Positions 1 through 11,414 of a stretch of DNA of 64,000 nt are shown here, one piece after another. Source of the stretch: Epiperipatus broadwayi (lineage: Eukaryota; Onychophora; Udeonychophora; Euonychophora; Peripatidae); assembly GCA_028023455.1 (NCBI GenBank), contig JAQFVV010012424.1:310001-374000 (forward strand). Reading direction: 5' to 3'. The notes below the pieces were generated by a model, which made no database searches, was not told where the DNA came from, and saw only the letters and a program-made list of their open reading frames with translations. Both the position numbers and the translations under genes were made by a program. The stretch's first letter is position 1. Each line of letters starts with the position of its first letter.

Positions 1-2577
1 AATTACTTAATGCAATCCATGGATGATCATTCTGGAAACTATAAACATTACTAGTGATTGTGATCGTAGATCAGATATAAGACATTTTAATTATCCCTCA
101 TGCATATTAGCTTGCGACAAATACAAGCCTAAAATAAAATTTAAGAAATCTTTAAAGATTTGTAGTATTTTATAAATTCGAATATAGAAGGGATGAGTAT
201 GTTAATGAAATTTCACACTCCTTATATAACTCTAAAGATTTATTTTATATATTCTAATCGAACAAAATCAAAAGGGGATATAACGTTGAAGCATAAGCCT
301 CTTAGAATAAAGATCCATGATTTATTTGTGACTGTCATGATGGTAAAAAATCATTATATTACACTGTTATAAATATCATTTTAATCAGTTTACAGGTTTG
401 GCTAGATCAATTCCAGTTTAAAATTATTTTATCCACAAAGTAGAGGTAGATATTCTTGTAACAGACAACAATGAAAAAATTGTATTTACTATCGTAAGGA
501 TCACTAAATAATCAGTCACAGAAATGCCATTCATGAGTAAAATAATCTCTCTAATTAGCAGCAAGAGGTATCTCCCACTGGGAGAACATGTAGCCTCTTT
601 TTCTTTTAATCTTAGTGTTATCTATGTTTTGAGTTCAATTCTCATCATGTGCCCTAGAAACTATCAATCCTCATCAATTCATGTAGAAATATCACTGCAA
701 CATTTAATGTGATGTTAGAGTTTGAATGTTCAAATAGGCAGTAAATTTAATATAGTCTTTTTTCTAATGTGTTGTGCTAAAACTGTATTAAATTTATTAG
801 TAAGGTAATAATATGTAAAAGTTTAAAAAATTCTCTAGAAGGCACTTGAAGAGTTAATTTATCTATTATAATTATATATTTATGACAAACTTAAATTGTT
901 CTCACCAGACAGATTGCAAATATTTCAAACTTTGATTAGTGTCCCATTTTATTTCATAAACTTTTTTATTCTAGTCTTCATGTCTTTTCACTTCATAATT
1001 CCTCTTCACTTTTATGATTTAAAAGTAATCTCAGAAGCAATAATTCACTTTGTGATATTTCTGATTACTTTTATAACAATTATTGACAAGAAAATCCGTA
1101 ATGTATTTTCATTAGCAATCTGCAATATTTCTATTCTTATTTATTTCAGGCTGTAATTTAAATTTTTAAAAAGTATACTGCAAAATCTCTATTCATCATT
1201 TCTGCATATGTCAAGTTTTCTTTAATCCTTGAATCTAGATTATAAATAGGTTTAGCTTTTTTCTGGTCAATGGTTCCTCAAATTACCATTATAATGCACT
1301 AATTATTGATAAAGTTGCCACCACAACATTTTTTTTGAATGAAGTATATCTTTTTTTTTTAATATATAAAGTCCCTCTAGCATATATTGTACACTATATT
1401 TGATGGCGAGTTTTGTATAAGCGAATATGTATTGTTTACTGATTTGCATGTATACAATATTTTTCAAAACGCACATGTGTAAAACTCAGATATATAAATT
1501 AAAATTATAAAAAATTTATATATATAGTCATTGTGTGTGTTCACTCATTCACATTCACTCAAAAAATAAAAATATCAGTTACTGCACTGTATCTTTATTT
1601 TTTTAAAATAAAGTGAATAGTGAAATGTCAGGCTTACATTACAATTAAATATTCTCTGCATGATATTCTTTTTCTTCCCTGATCCCCCCCCCCCTACAAA
1701 AGTGAAATAGCATTCTCATTATAAGAAGACTGCAGCCTCTCTAGTTGTTTTGGTGTTTTTAAATCCATATCAACTTTGAAATCTATAAATCACCTCTACT
1801 TGCCTTTACCTATTTTAGATTCTAGTTTAAATTTTTCATGATTAAGGCAGATTCTTTACAAACTTTATTAAATTTCATGAAATTTAAATCTTTACTCTTA
1901 GAAAATATTTTATTACACAAAATACTGTACACAACAAATTCAAAACGGTTAATAAAGTGAAAAAATAAAATATATCTGCTTACAATATAAGCCAAAGAGT
2001 GTTATTAATAAATGTATTAGCATACAACGTTCTGAGATAGAAATATGACTGCTGTATACTAATAAAATGTATGAAATTTACCAATTTTAATGTTCTACTT
2101 TTTCTTATTTACAGTTTTCTTTTGGATAGCATATAATTATAATAATATATATTGATACAGCATATATCACAATTTCACTATATAGAATAAATTCAAAACT
2201 TTCAAAAAATATTTTTATGATTTCACTGTTAATAAATTCCTATCAAATTTCTTTTACATTTAGATCTGACTTTGGAACTTATAATTATTATCAAAAACCA
2301 GTTAATAGATGTTTATCCAGAACCAAAACAATAACTGCCTCACTCTTTAATTTTTTTGTTGATATACTTTGTCTTATATTAAAATGTGACCACTTTTCTC
2401 CAAATGAATCAGCTTTTGTTACAATAAAATCAACGAGGAAGTAAAAAAGAAATTTGTCAATATTGTCAAAGTCTTGGATTGGTTCCAAAGTACATGTAAT
2501 TCCATACATCAACATGTCAGTAAGATTTTAATTAAAACAAAAACTATTAGAAGAAAAATATTGTATTAAACCACTAA
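1..2577. other. No gene recognised; A+T-rich DNA, probable 3' side of HAUS1
   Basis: No exon or transposon protein could be recognised here. The minus-strand HAUS1 gene ends its visible part at 2712, so its last exons could lie in this stretch or beyond the left edge. A minus-strand reading frame at 2291-2515 looks protein-like but has no splice context or recognisable family. An 11-base C run sits at 1684-1694 in otherwise A+T-rich sequence. Confidence 0.5.
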
Positions 2578-2670
2578 ACATCACATGATCACCATCTCTA
2601 TACTAGCACATAATTGTTGTAAACAAAGACAAAACTCTCCATACAGTATGGAGAGTTTTGCCTTTGTTTA
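2578..2670 (+). repeat. Palindromic dispersed repeat, family A, copy 1 (deletion derivative)
   Basis: Begins with ACATCACATGATCACC, shared with five other copies in this window. Its 3' half is a near-perfect palindrome: arms 2620-2644 and 2646-2670 are reverse complements over 25 bp with one mismatch and a single-base centre. Comparison with the copy at 14,280 shows that about 70 bp between the arms is missing here, so the hairpin is a deletion product. Confidence 0.8.
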
Positions 2671-2711
2671 AAAATATTGTACTTATATCGAATTATCATA
2701 TTAACTTTTAC

Positions 2712-2808
2712 TGTTAATATTTTGCTGACAGACAACAAATTATTAAAATTATGTTCTACAAGTTTCACTTGGTCAGTATTTGTCTCTATTGATACTTTCA
2801 TTTGATAT
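2712..2808 (-). CDS. HAUS1: HAUS augmin-like complex subunit 1, exon 4 (candidate)
   Basis: A 97-nt minus-strand segment read as one base completing the codon left by exon 3, followed by 32 open codons. The peptide is polar and charged (it contains MKVSIETNTDQVKLVEH), fitting the coiled-coil part of HAUS1 that follows the conserved KDTS region. The acceptor (ATTAG at 2809) has a poor pyrimidine tract; the donor chosen is GTAAAA, read from 2711 downward. The phase agrees exactly with exon 3 (ends on two bases, AG). Beyond the donor the sequence runs into a family A repeat, so the exon must end before 2670. The remaining roughly 120 residues expected for a protein of about 280 were not located. 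Identity as exon 4 is inference from phase and composition. Confidence 0.5.
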
Positions 2809-3468
2809 CTAATTTGTATATTTTTAAGGTTTTAAATTTTAGTTATATTTCTCTTCAAGAGGTGGAATCATAAAGGCACATCACTTGGCTAAAAGGAGAA
2901 ATCTGATTTTTTTAAAACATATAATTACTGATATTAATGTTAAGCATATACTGTATATGTAATTACAAACTTTATTATAAATAATAAGCGAGGAATATTT
3001 TTTATTATTAAGAATTATATTTTATTTCCGTGAATACTCATTAAATTATTCTTATTATAACTTTTAAAAACTTCCTATTATCATTTATCCATAATTATTA
3101 TTTTTTCTACTATTTAAAAAAATAAGATTAAGAATTAACTGTATATTAAAAAAGAATAGCCAAATATTACTTGCATAAATGAAATATATTTTGGCTTTAG
3201 TTAAATATATCAATATTATGTATACAATAGTCATTAAAATAAATAAATAATCGTATAATCAGATGCTTAGAATGTGAAGTGGCACATTCAAACATAAAAC
3301 AAAAGGATGAGAGTAATAGTTCCATTCTTCTAATTAAGAAATTTTTTTTGCCATTGTACCTCTACACTAGACAAGATTCAAATTTTTATTGTTTAACAAT
3401 TTCACCAAGTCACCCCCTCCCCCCACATCCCAATAATAAAGAATTAATAATTATTAAAAACAACATAC
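2809..3468 (-). other. HAUS1 intron 3 (proposed)
   Basis: About 660 bp between candidate exons 3 and 4. It begins on the minus strand with GTATGT next to exon 3 and ends with TTAG. A+T-rich, with nothing else recognised. Confidence 0.45.
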
Positions 3469-3601
3469 CTTGTTTCCGATGTGTCTTTTAAATCTAAAAT
3501 CACAGCTATATTGGCAATAGTCTGCAAATAAGTCATACCCTGGCTTGATAGATTTGAGGGTAATATATGAAGAGCATTTAAAGTTTTATCTATTCTTGCA
3601 G
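3469..3601 (-). CDS. HAUS1: HAUS augmin-like complex subunit 1, exon 3
   Basis: Minus-strand exon of 133 nt, flanked by a strong acceptor (T-rich tract then CTAG) and a good donor (GTATGT). After two bases completing the codon opened by exon 2, it reads 43 codons, including LNALHILPSNLSSQG, MTYLQTIANIAVILDL and KDTSE. The family shows the same order: a serine-rich stretch, a Gly/Tyr-Leu pair, a helical 'ALADSAV'-like segment and the signature KDTS. HAUS1 is a subunit of the eight-protein augmin complex, which recruits gamma-tubulin to spindle microtubules for branching nucleation. No stop or frameshift is present. Assignment rests on the conserved KDTS region and the matching phase with exon 2. 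Confidence 0.82.
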
Positions 3602-4397
3602 CTAGAAAAAAAAAAATTAATAAAAGCCATTAAATAAATCTTCAGGGAAAAAAGATATGAACAATGATGGAAAACTATTTTAAATACATTTACCTCTTTT
3701 CTGCCATACATAAGGTTACATGATGAAATATGTTTTTCAATAGATAATTAAATAAAAATAGATAGTACAAAAACATGAACAAGAATAGAAAAGAAATAAG
3801 AATGAGATATAAGCTAGATTAAAAAAAAAAAGAGGTGTATGAGGAAAGCAATAAATTTGCTATAATGTACTTTGATAGTATATCAGAAAAAAATATGGTA
3901 CTGATGTTAGTATAGTTGATTATGTAGTCATGATTACTATCATAAACCTATAAGATTAAAAGTAATGCTCAATGGCATAAAAATATTTAATGATAATGGT
4001 GAATTGAAATACAGATGAAAGACAGACAGCTATCATTTGGTAAATTTAGAGATGAAATAAATGATGTAATTGTGATTCAAAATAGTAATAAAGTAAGAAT
4101 AATGATTCAGAATTATAAAAAAGTGCATTTATATGATGTAAAACAAAGTATAAATAGATTTAGATAAAAAAAGTACAATATAATAATTATATTACAGTTG
4201 TGAAAAAAAAATAAAACTAAAATAATAATAAAAAAATAGATTCTTCAAAAGTTTTTACGACTAATATGATTCATGCCCTGTCTTTGTAGTTTGTTACTTA
4301 GCAAAAATTATGAAGAAATATAACACACACATTAAATTACGCAGATTCATACAATTATATTATATTGATATAAATTTAGAGATTATGCATTATTTAG

Positions 4398-4498
4398 TGT
4401 TGGGGTAGAATACCAAATTTTCAAACTTAGCATCCTTAGATCAATCCCAATTCTGACATTTTCGACACTGGAACTTCTTACGAACTCCTGAGCAATAA
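4398..4498 (+). repeat. tRNA-derived SINE-like repeat, family C, copy 1
   Basis: Shares the tail CTTCTTACGAA followed by GAGCAATAA, and a degenerate tRNA-like head, with the copy at 7600-7710. The B-box-like stretch here is GATCAATCCCAATTC. Decayed. Confidence 0.55.
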
Positions 4499-6026
4499 TC
4501 TATTTGATTATATTAGTTATTATACAACTTTATTGCTTTCTAAAACATTAATTTAATACTACTATCATTTCTGTCTAATTTATACAAGGGCAATAACTTT
4601 TCAAATATAGAGGAATTAAATATCAAAAATAATGCACATAACAATATATATTATATATTCTGTTTATATTTTTCCTCTAGAATTATCTATAAGAACTCTT
4701 GTTACACTTCTTAGTAATGAAAAGCAACAAAGAAAATTTAATGCTCTAATAATGAAGATTCTTTAAAAGGAGATATTTAAATTTTTAAAATATGAATTTA
4801 AGATTCATATGCAATGCTTACTGTAAATTAATGTTTATTCTTTTATAACTTGTACAAAAGTACACCAAACGAATAATATAAATATGCTAAGCATTTTATC
4901 ACTCGAATATTGCACAGATTTATCACCAGATGAAGGACTTACTATTTTCAAAAGATTAAAAGTTGTATTTTACAATTACCGATAAGAACAACACAATGAA
5001 TTCACAATTGTTATAATAAAATAATAAGTGGTTATTGAAACATATTTAATAAAAAGGCCAACTACACAATTTCCATCAATTGACAAACTTCAATAATCTA
5101 TTTAAAAGAAACAGGTCTTCAATGTTAACAAAATTCAAACAATGTAACATTTGCATAATCACTCTCAGGATTTAATTACATTCCCAACTGTTAAAACCAG
5201 GTTTCAGCAATAACATGGTGAAATGTTTCCACCGAGAGGCTAAGTTCTTTACTTGACTAGCTAGTGATATAATTAAGGAACTAAATTAGTTCTCAATTCA
5301 CTCTACCCAATGAGAACCCACAATAGATTCAATAAGTTCCCTATAACAATTACAACTGAAACTATATTGTCCTAACAAGACCTGTATTAAAGAGATTCTC
5401 AAATAGCATCCTCACATATTGAAATTTCGAAACAATAACAGACTTTTCTAATTGAGATTTTATGCATAAATTTTAAATGCTTCTGATATGATTACTATAA
5501 ATGACTAGATCATCTGTAATCCAAAGAAGTTATTAATTACTGATTGAATAATTTTTGCAGTTATGTATAATAAGGCATAATAAGATATACAAAGAAACAA
5601 AAGTGTTTTGAATATGGTGAAATAGGATATATTCACAAACAAACTAGAAATAAAAGGCTAATGAGAAGGATTATTATTTATATGTCTATAATTAATAAGC
5701 AATAAGTACTACCCATATAAAGAATTAAATGAATGACGAAAAACAAGAATAATTTAAGTTATTAAAAAAATCAGACAAAGAGAGGACCAACAAATATCAC
5801 ATGATCTTAGTTTACACATACTGCTATTCATTAATAGAGAACAGCACTGGATAAAAAGATTTAATAAGCTTTACTATCCAATATCTATTGATTGCTAAAG
5901 CTTACACAAAATGGCAAAGAAGTAGGGACAATAAAAGAATGAAAATGGAAATTAAATCAACCATTTAAAAAATGAACAGAATGTGTAGAACAAGTAACAG
6001 CAAAAAGGAACATTTTAAACCAATAA

Positions 6027-6105
6027 ACATCACATGATCACCATTTCTTACGCTTGCTTATAACTGCAATGAGTGGCAATATGTATAGTGAGTTTTGCCT
6101 GTTTG
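6027..6105 (+). repeat. Dispersed repeat, family A, copy 2
   Basis: Starts ACATCACATGATCACCATTT and ends with the family's right arm, AGTTTTGCCTGTTTG. The left palindromic arm is degraded, so it no longer folds as copy 1 does. Confidence 0.65.
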
Positions 6106-6344
6106 AAAAAAGAACGTTATAAAATGAAACAAAAAACCAAAAGAATAAAGAACAAAACCTCCCGGAGATCACAAATTGCAGAAAAAAAAGGAGAAAGCAT
6201 TAATATATATATATAAAAAATAATAATCAGCGTTCATTTATTTATTTTTTGTTTTTGGAAAAAAAAAAAAGACGGAATTTAATCAGCGCCAAAGGCATAG
6301 GAGGTTTTGCCCCCAATTACTATATAAAAAAAGAGATGATTATC

Positions 6345-6610
6345 TTAGATCACCATAATTTTCAACCACTAATGATCCATTATAGAATGGTGATCTTTCG
6401 AAGTTTAATCAATTTTCTCTAATTCTTTGCCTCTCATCTCCACATTGCATCAGCAAACTATCTTATTTCATCCATCCATCTCATATGTAATCTCTTTCTA
6501 GCTCTTTTAAAATCTCTTGAGATCCAGTTTAAGTTCATCTGTCCATCTATCGCAATTTCTTCTAGTAATATTTCCAGCATAGTTCCATTTCAGATTTAAA
6601 AAGAATATTA
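6345..6610 (-). pseudogene. LINE reverse-transcriptase C-terminus and 3' tail, degraded
   Basis: Read on the minus strand, the segment carries the typical C-terminal signature of a non-LTR retrotransposon polyprotein: an aromatic/Ala-Gly-x-Ile start, two arginines, then DRWTDELKLDLKRF, followed by a basic stretch and a tryptophan-rich end. Frames shift and stop codons interrupt it. The last part (6345-6430) matches the LINE tails at 52.85 and 55.3 kb, so these three come from one LINE family. The 5' truncation is typical of target-primed insertion. Lies inside HAUS1 intron 2. Confidence 0.65.
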
Positions 6611-6904
6611 ATTAATAATAAAAAAAATATTTTCTAGTTTAGAAAGAAAAATTAATTAAAAAAGATGGTAAAAATAGGTTTGAATTAAATAATTTAAAAC
6701 GGTTTTAAATATGTAATTATATGTATAGATGAAGCCATAAAAAGTGACTGCTATATTGTAATGGCACTGCAGCTTTTAAACAAAATTGGTTTTGAGAACT
6801 AAAGAAAGTCTAAAAAATATCATGAATGTAACATTTTTCAAAATATAAACATACAACAGTAAAAAAAAAAAAAAAAGCATTTAAGCTTTTCACATAAAAT
6901 GAGA

Positions 6905-6990
6905 ATTCATAAAAGCTTTGAGCAGTGAAAGGATCCAGCTGGGCTATGATCCATGGATATCGATCTCCAGTCTCCTACTTTACCAATGCA
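6905..6990 (-). repeat. tRNA-derived SINE-like repeat, family C, copy 2
   Basis: On the minus strand this matches the head of the 7600-7710 copy: a tRNA-like stretch with GGAGACTGGAGATC and a B-box-like GGATCATAGCCC. Degraded. Confidence 0.5.
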
Positions 6991-7233
6991 TTAATTCACA
7001 CAGGATAGTTTAGAGAAGACTAATTTATAAACTAAATAGCGCTTAAAGCTAATCCACAGGCAATGAAGATAGAGCAATAGCTAGATCGCTTCCTATTTCC
7101 ACATGTTCAATAATCATTATAGCTTCAGTAACTTAAATCAAAAAAAGCAAATGGGAAAAAAATAGTTCTCTAATTATTGAAAACAATAACAACAACAAAA
7201 AAGCATTAACTCAGAATTAATAATTTAACCTAC

Positions 7234-7408
7234 TTTCAGCTTTATATTCATTTGTTTTAACCTTGCAATCTTCGATATAAAGTTGTATATCTTCATCACG
7301 TTCTTTATTAACTTTCATTAGATTATATAGCAAATTAACAGTAGTCTCATTAATTTCATATTGTGGAATTTCAACTTCTCCAAATATTTTCCTTAACCAT
7401 AAATGGAC
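7234..7408 (-). CDS. HAUS1: HAUS augmin-like complex subunit 1, exon 2
   Basis: Minus-strand exon of 175 nt with a strong acceptor (long T run then TAG) and donor GTAGGT. It reads 58 uninterrupted codons plus one base. The peptide contains WLRKIFGEVEIPQYEIN, then LLYNLMKVNKERDEDIQ, then IEDCKVKTNEYKAE. This is the N-terminal HAUS1 hallmark: W-L-x-K-I-F-G, x-I-P-x-Y-E-x-N, then a leucine-rich helix, N-x-x-R-D-x-D and the E-D-x-K-x-K-x-x-E-Y coiled-coil start. Augmin localises to spindle microtubules and recruits the gamma-tubulin ring complex. This is the best-supported host exon in the window. Confidence 0.88.
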
Positions 7409-7502
7409 CTAAAAAAAAAAATTTTTTTTATAGATTAACCTGTGAAATTTAGGAATTATTTTTAGCTTAAATGCTTAAAAATATGCATTATCATAAATTA
7501 AA

Positions 7503-7560
7503 AGATCACATGACCACCACTTTCTATGCTTACAAAATTTCTTACATTGATTACTATGGG
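7503..7560 (+). repeat. Dispersed repeat, family A, copy 3 (5' part)
   Basis: AGATCACATGACCACCAC followed by the family's TATGCTTAC stretch. Only the head of the repeat is recognisable. Confidence 0.55.
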
Positions 7561-7599
7561 TTGCACTACTGTTTTATCATAAACTGATCTGCATAATGT

Positions 7600-7710
7600 G
7601 GGTAGCAGTAGAATGGTAGGCGCTGGAGTTGGAGATCCCTGGATTATGACTCCATTTCTGTCACTTCTAGTGTGTCAACTTCTTACGAATCGCTAAGCAA
7701 TAAACCATTC
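7600..7710 (+). repeat. tRNA-derived SINE, family C, best copy
   Basis: A tRNA-like head has an A-box-like segment (GTAGAATGGTAGGCGC) and a B-box-like GGATTATGACTCC. It is followed by a conserved tail, GTCACTTCTAGTGTGTCAAC then TTCTTACGAATCGC. Related copies lie at 4398, 6905 and 7935. Confidence 0.6.
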
Positions 7711-7934
7711 AATTATTTTCATTAACTGATAATTTTAATAAATAATTACAACATACTATGAGAGAATTTATTTAAATTTTACTAACCCTATGATAAACTT
7801 GTATGCAATGAAAAAAAATTTTAAAGATGTTATATATAGAAAACAAAGACACATGCAAATTAATAAGTTACAAAAAGATAAATAGAAAAAAAATACTTAA
7901 TTGAATAGGTTTAATACTTAGGAAATCAAGTAAT

Positions 7935-8030
7935 CTTTGAGCACAAGAAATGACAGGTTGAGTTTTGATCTAGGGACTTTTCAGCTCAGGAGACCAAGAT
8001 TAGGTACATAATTTATCAATAAACTTAGAT
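7935..8030 (-). repeat. tRNA-derived SINE-like repeat, family C, copy 4
   Basis: Minus-strand copy containing TTGGTCTCCTGAGCTG, then CCCTAGATCAAAACTCAACC and TGTCATTTCTTGTGC. It parallels the 7600-7710 copy in opposite orientation. Confidence 0.5.
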
Positions 8031-9239
8031 GCCAATATATACAATTCCTTAAACCTTCAACACTTCTTTATCTAATAGTACTTCATTATTAAAAGAAAAT
8101 CAAATATAATGGAACAATTTTTGAAGATTATGCAGTCATCTAATATACCCTAAAACTCTTCTCATTCTTCCGCTGACTGCAAATATTTCAACATAAGAGC
8201 ATAAGTGATTATTTTCAATAAAAAAATAGTAATTAACTAAATCTAAATTTAAAAAATATACTGAGATGTGATTAATAATAATTGAATAAACAAAAAATCT
8301 TTCATGATTAAATTTAATAGACTTCAGCTTAAAATGACTATCATTATGTACATCTCAATTTTTATACTAAGAAGTAATTTTTGTTTAGAACTATTAGAAA
8401 ACCATGGCAAATTGCTATTTATTACTTAATAAACAGATTCTTTTAAGTGACAAAATCTTCTTGAGAGCAGAATGATATGAATAAAATAATATGTTTAAAA
8501 ACAAAAAGACTAAAACCAGAATATGGCTAAGTTTAATGACATACAATATTTCCTAATCGCTTTTGATCATTTTATCTAAAATGTTCATTTTTTAAAACAG
8601 CAATCTAAAGTATTCTAGTATTAAACAATTATAAAAAATGTGACGCAGTATATAATATTTAATTATATAACAATTAATTACAACAGTGTTTGTAAGTTGA
8701 TCATGATCTCGTGACAGCAGTCCAGCTTTAAATTCTAATGGACTATATATAACAAGATTGTCTAAAATACATCTGAAGATAAATGAGATTCATATATCAT
8801 AAATTAGATCTTAATTTTATAAACCTGCTAAAAAAAAATATTTTGATTTTTACTTTATTCTACACTAGGAGGCATCAATTTACATTCTGACAAGAAAACA
8901 TATACTTATAACTAAAACACAACATATCAAAAACTATAAACAACTGGCCACAGAATTTTCCTCAATAGTTGAAATGTAAATTTGCTCAGAATTTGCAAAC
9001 GTTAATACGAGTCTCAAACTAAATATTTAACATATAACAGTTTAGTCTTCAAAAATAAATTAGCTTTTTATAACAGATAAGGAAATTAAAATGTTAAGTT
9101 GCATATTGGACCCTAAACTGTAAAAAGCATGCTGAATCAATCTTAAGTGTTCTGCAGATAATTTTTTAATTGATCAAATATGTATATTCTTTAATATATA
9201 GAAATATAGTGTTTATCTGAAAGTTTATGATGGCATTTG

Positions 9240-9402
9240 ACTTGTAATTACATGTTGGACTAGTTCCATTGAATGGTATTATTATTCTCTTCTCTTCTTC
9301 AGGTATCGCTGGTCTTACCAGTAATAGTATTAACATGAGAATCGAACCTGGGATCTTTAGATTCATGAATACCAATTTATATCGATAGTCTAACCAATTA
9401 AT
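9240..9402 (-). repeat. tRNA-derived SINE with CCTGAAGAAGAG tail
   Basis: Read on the minus strand: an A-box-like AATTGGTTAGACTA (about 9386-9402), a clear B-box in ATCCCAGGTTCGATTCTC (about 9336-9353), then a non-tRNA part with CCTGAAGAAGAG (9292-9303) and AATAATA, ending in CATGTAATTAC. The same architecture and tail recur at 12,328-12,492. Not a functional tRNA gene: no acceptor-stem pairing was apparent. Confidence 0.75.
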
Positions 9403-10094
9403 TTTTTTCTTAAAGACATTTACCAATTAATTCTAGATGTTGGAAACTGTTTAGCCTTAACAGACATATTAAAGAACGCTTTGATTAAAAAAACGCCATA
9501 AAAAAACTTCTATCAAAATAATGAAGATGGAATAAGTTTAATTCACTAATATTATTAGCTTAGTATGTGTAGACATTATTACTTTCTGCTATGTGTGGAA
9601 ATTAGATACTTTATGTAATGTAATGGCTTAAAATAGTAATCAAAATTTATTACTTCAGATGAAATAAGTTTCTTGAATTATTTCTATCCATTTTACTTTC
9701 CAATAATTTCAGGAGTATATCTATTCCTTCCACCATTGCCAAGCTTATCTTTACAAATGTAGATCTTAACCAAAAATATTTTTGGGGCCTCAATTATAAA
9801 GATAATATTGAATATTTATAATTAAGGACAGCTAATATTATATCAGAAAAAAAATCAAATATTTCACAAACAAAACAATCTTTAGAAATTATTACAATTT
9901 ACTGTGAAGTGGCAAACTTACTACTGCATGACGCTATTTCTAATTCTTTTTTTTTAAATGATAAAATTATATCATTTTTAGCTCAGATATACTTCAAACT
10001 TTAACTATTATTAAATACAATCACATGCAATAATTAAATTCCATTCCACTTTTTTCTATACTTTATAACAGTAGCAACTTTCTTCATATAATAG

Positions 10095-10142
10095 TGACAC
10101 CTAGTGCAAGTAAGCATATGAAATGGTGGTTATGTGACTTTT
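10095..10142 (-). repeat. Dispersed repeat, family A, copy 4 (fragment)
   Basis: On the minus strand reads AAGTCACATAACCACCAT then ATATGCTTAC, matching the head of the family A repeats. Confidence 0.5.
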
Positions 10143-10202
10143 TAATGCCTTCTAATATACTTACAATCATTTTATCACACACACTTTAATCATCTGAATA
10201 AA

Positions 10203-10252
10203 GACAATCTCCAAGATGGATTTCATGCTAAGCAATTGGTCCAGATTACATC
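10203..10252 (-). repeat. Dispersed repeat, family B, copy 1
   Basis: Minus-strand copy of the family B head, with ATCTGGACCAATTGC and GCATGAAATCCATC. It forms an inverted pair with the plus-strand copy at 10,467. Confidence 0.6.
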
Positions 10253-10466
10253 TTCTTACATCTTTATTATTCTTGCTCAGTTATTTTTCAATAACAAATT
10301 ATTATAATTTATTAAGAACATGCACCCATAATTGTGAAGGCAATCTCCCCAGATAAATATATCTTACCATATAATTTATTAAGGAGATCACATGAAAAGT
10401 TTTTAAAAAATGAAATTACAATAAACTTTAGTAATTTAATATTGATAAAAAATACTAAGCAGAGAT

Positions 10467-10526
10467 AAGCTAACCTGGTCCAATTAATGAATGCTGGTTC
10501 AGCATAAAATGCATCTTCTGGGTAAC
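10467..10526 (+). repeat. Dispersed repeat, family B, copy 2
   Basis: Contains AATGAATGCTGGTTCAGCAT followed by GCATCTTCTGGG, the core shared with copies at 10,203, 39,381, 40,172 and 43,976. Confidence 0.7.
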
Positions 10527-11183
10527 TTTCGTTAAGATGTCTTTATTAAAGTATATATGGTTAAACTGAAGTTATAACTAAATCGGTAAAGAAATAACTT
10601 ACTATTGTTTAAACACATATAGATACAAATAATTTATTTGCTCTGAACAATGCTTTTTTACTGACAAAATGTATTATGAAAAAATTAATTACGAATGCCT
10701 TCATACTATTTTACATTTTTCTTTTTAAATTTTATATTTAGAAAAAGAGGAAATTTAAGATAAGTAATTCCTTTCTTCGATACTTTGCATATACTAGGAT
10801 AGCTCCACCGCCCCCATATCGAGATAATCAAATTTTTGACATTTTTTTTAATATATTATAGAAATGAACCTTATGGACAAAGACATGTTGTATGAAGTCT
10901 CTAATGAATAAACAAAACTATGAATGTTTTCACACAAAAAAAATGTGTAGATGTTTCTGGAAATGCAAGAAATGATCTATGACGGCGACATATTTACATT
11001 TTTATTAGAAAGGAATAGCCAATACGAACTTGTCAAATATAGTACATTGTAATGTTATGTCCAAAAAAAAGACATTATTATATTCAAATAATAATATAAA
11101 AAAATCTTTTTTTGCATTAGCCGACGGCGTATTTCTTGAGAAATAATGAACATGAACAACTGTTTATCAATCTATGTACTTAC

Positions 11184-11243
11184 TTCGTCATGTTTATCAC
11201 TTAAGTTTGATGTTATTTCTTCAAGAAAAGATGAATGAAACAT
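11184..11243 (-). CDS. HAUS1: HAUS augmin-like complex subunit 1, exon 1 (coding part)
   Basis: Begins at ATG (11,243 downward) and reads 20 codons, MFHSSFLEEITSNLSDKHDE, then a consensus donor GTAAGT. It ends in phase 0, and exon 2 begins in phase 0 just before the conserved W-L-x-K-I-F-G motif. The family normally has a short, poorly conserved N-terminus of this length. The ATG was chosen because it is the only one that joins in frame with a good donor upstream of exon 2. The 5' untranslated part lies at higher coordinates and its start is not defined. Together the four exons give about 155 residues, roughly the N-terminal half. Confidence 0.72.
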
Positions 11244-11409
11244 TTGGAAAGTAACTGGAATAGTAAATATATCAAATACTGTCTAACTATAGGTTTAAAA
11301 ATTTATTAAGATCAAATTGATATCTCTCACATTAGAGAATATACTTAAGGAGAAATTTCTCGACGTTTCTTTCACAACAAAATAACGCGGCAAACAATGA
11401 CTAATTTTG

Positions 11410-11414
11410 ATTGG
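11410..11414 (-). promoter_or_regulatory. Possible CCAAT box upstream of HAUS1
   Basis: A minus-strand CCAAT lies about 167 bp upstream of the HAUS1 start codon, in a short patch that also contains CG-bearing words (CGACG, ACGCGG) unusual in this A+T-rich sequence. The position fits a proximal promoter, but the motif is short and no transcription start is known. Confidence 0.3.

Larger units (their letters stand above)
3602..7233 (-). other. HAUS1 intron 2
   Basis: About 3.6 kb of A+T-rich intron between exons 2 and 3. It holds a family C SINE (4398-4498), a family A repeat (6027-6105), a minus-strand LINE fragment (6345-6610) and another family C SINE (6905-6990). No further coding exon was recognised. 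Confidence 0.7.
7409..11183 (-). other. HAUS1 intron 1
   Basis: About 3.8 kb of A+T-rich intron. It contains family A and C repeats at 7.5-8.0 kb, a minus-strand SINE at 9240-9402, a family A copy at 10,095-10,142, and an inverted pair of family B repeats at about 10.2 and 10.5 kb. No additional exon was recognised. Confidence 0.7.

Noticed and set aside
524-712. Open frame of 62 codons
   Set aside because: No recognisable motif and no exon boundaries. Similar short frames occur throughout.
1840-1910. Minus-strand SKDLNFMKFNKVCKESAL as a later HAUS1 exon
   Set aside because: Faint resemblance only. A stop follows in the same frame before any usable donor.
2291-2515. Minus-strand frame just downstream of the HAUS1 exons
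   Set aside because: Considered as HAUS1 exon 5, but it does not resemble the coiled-coil C-terminus, and no acceptor in the right phase was found.
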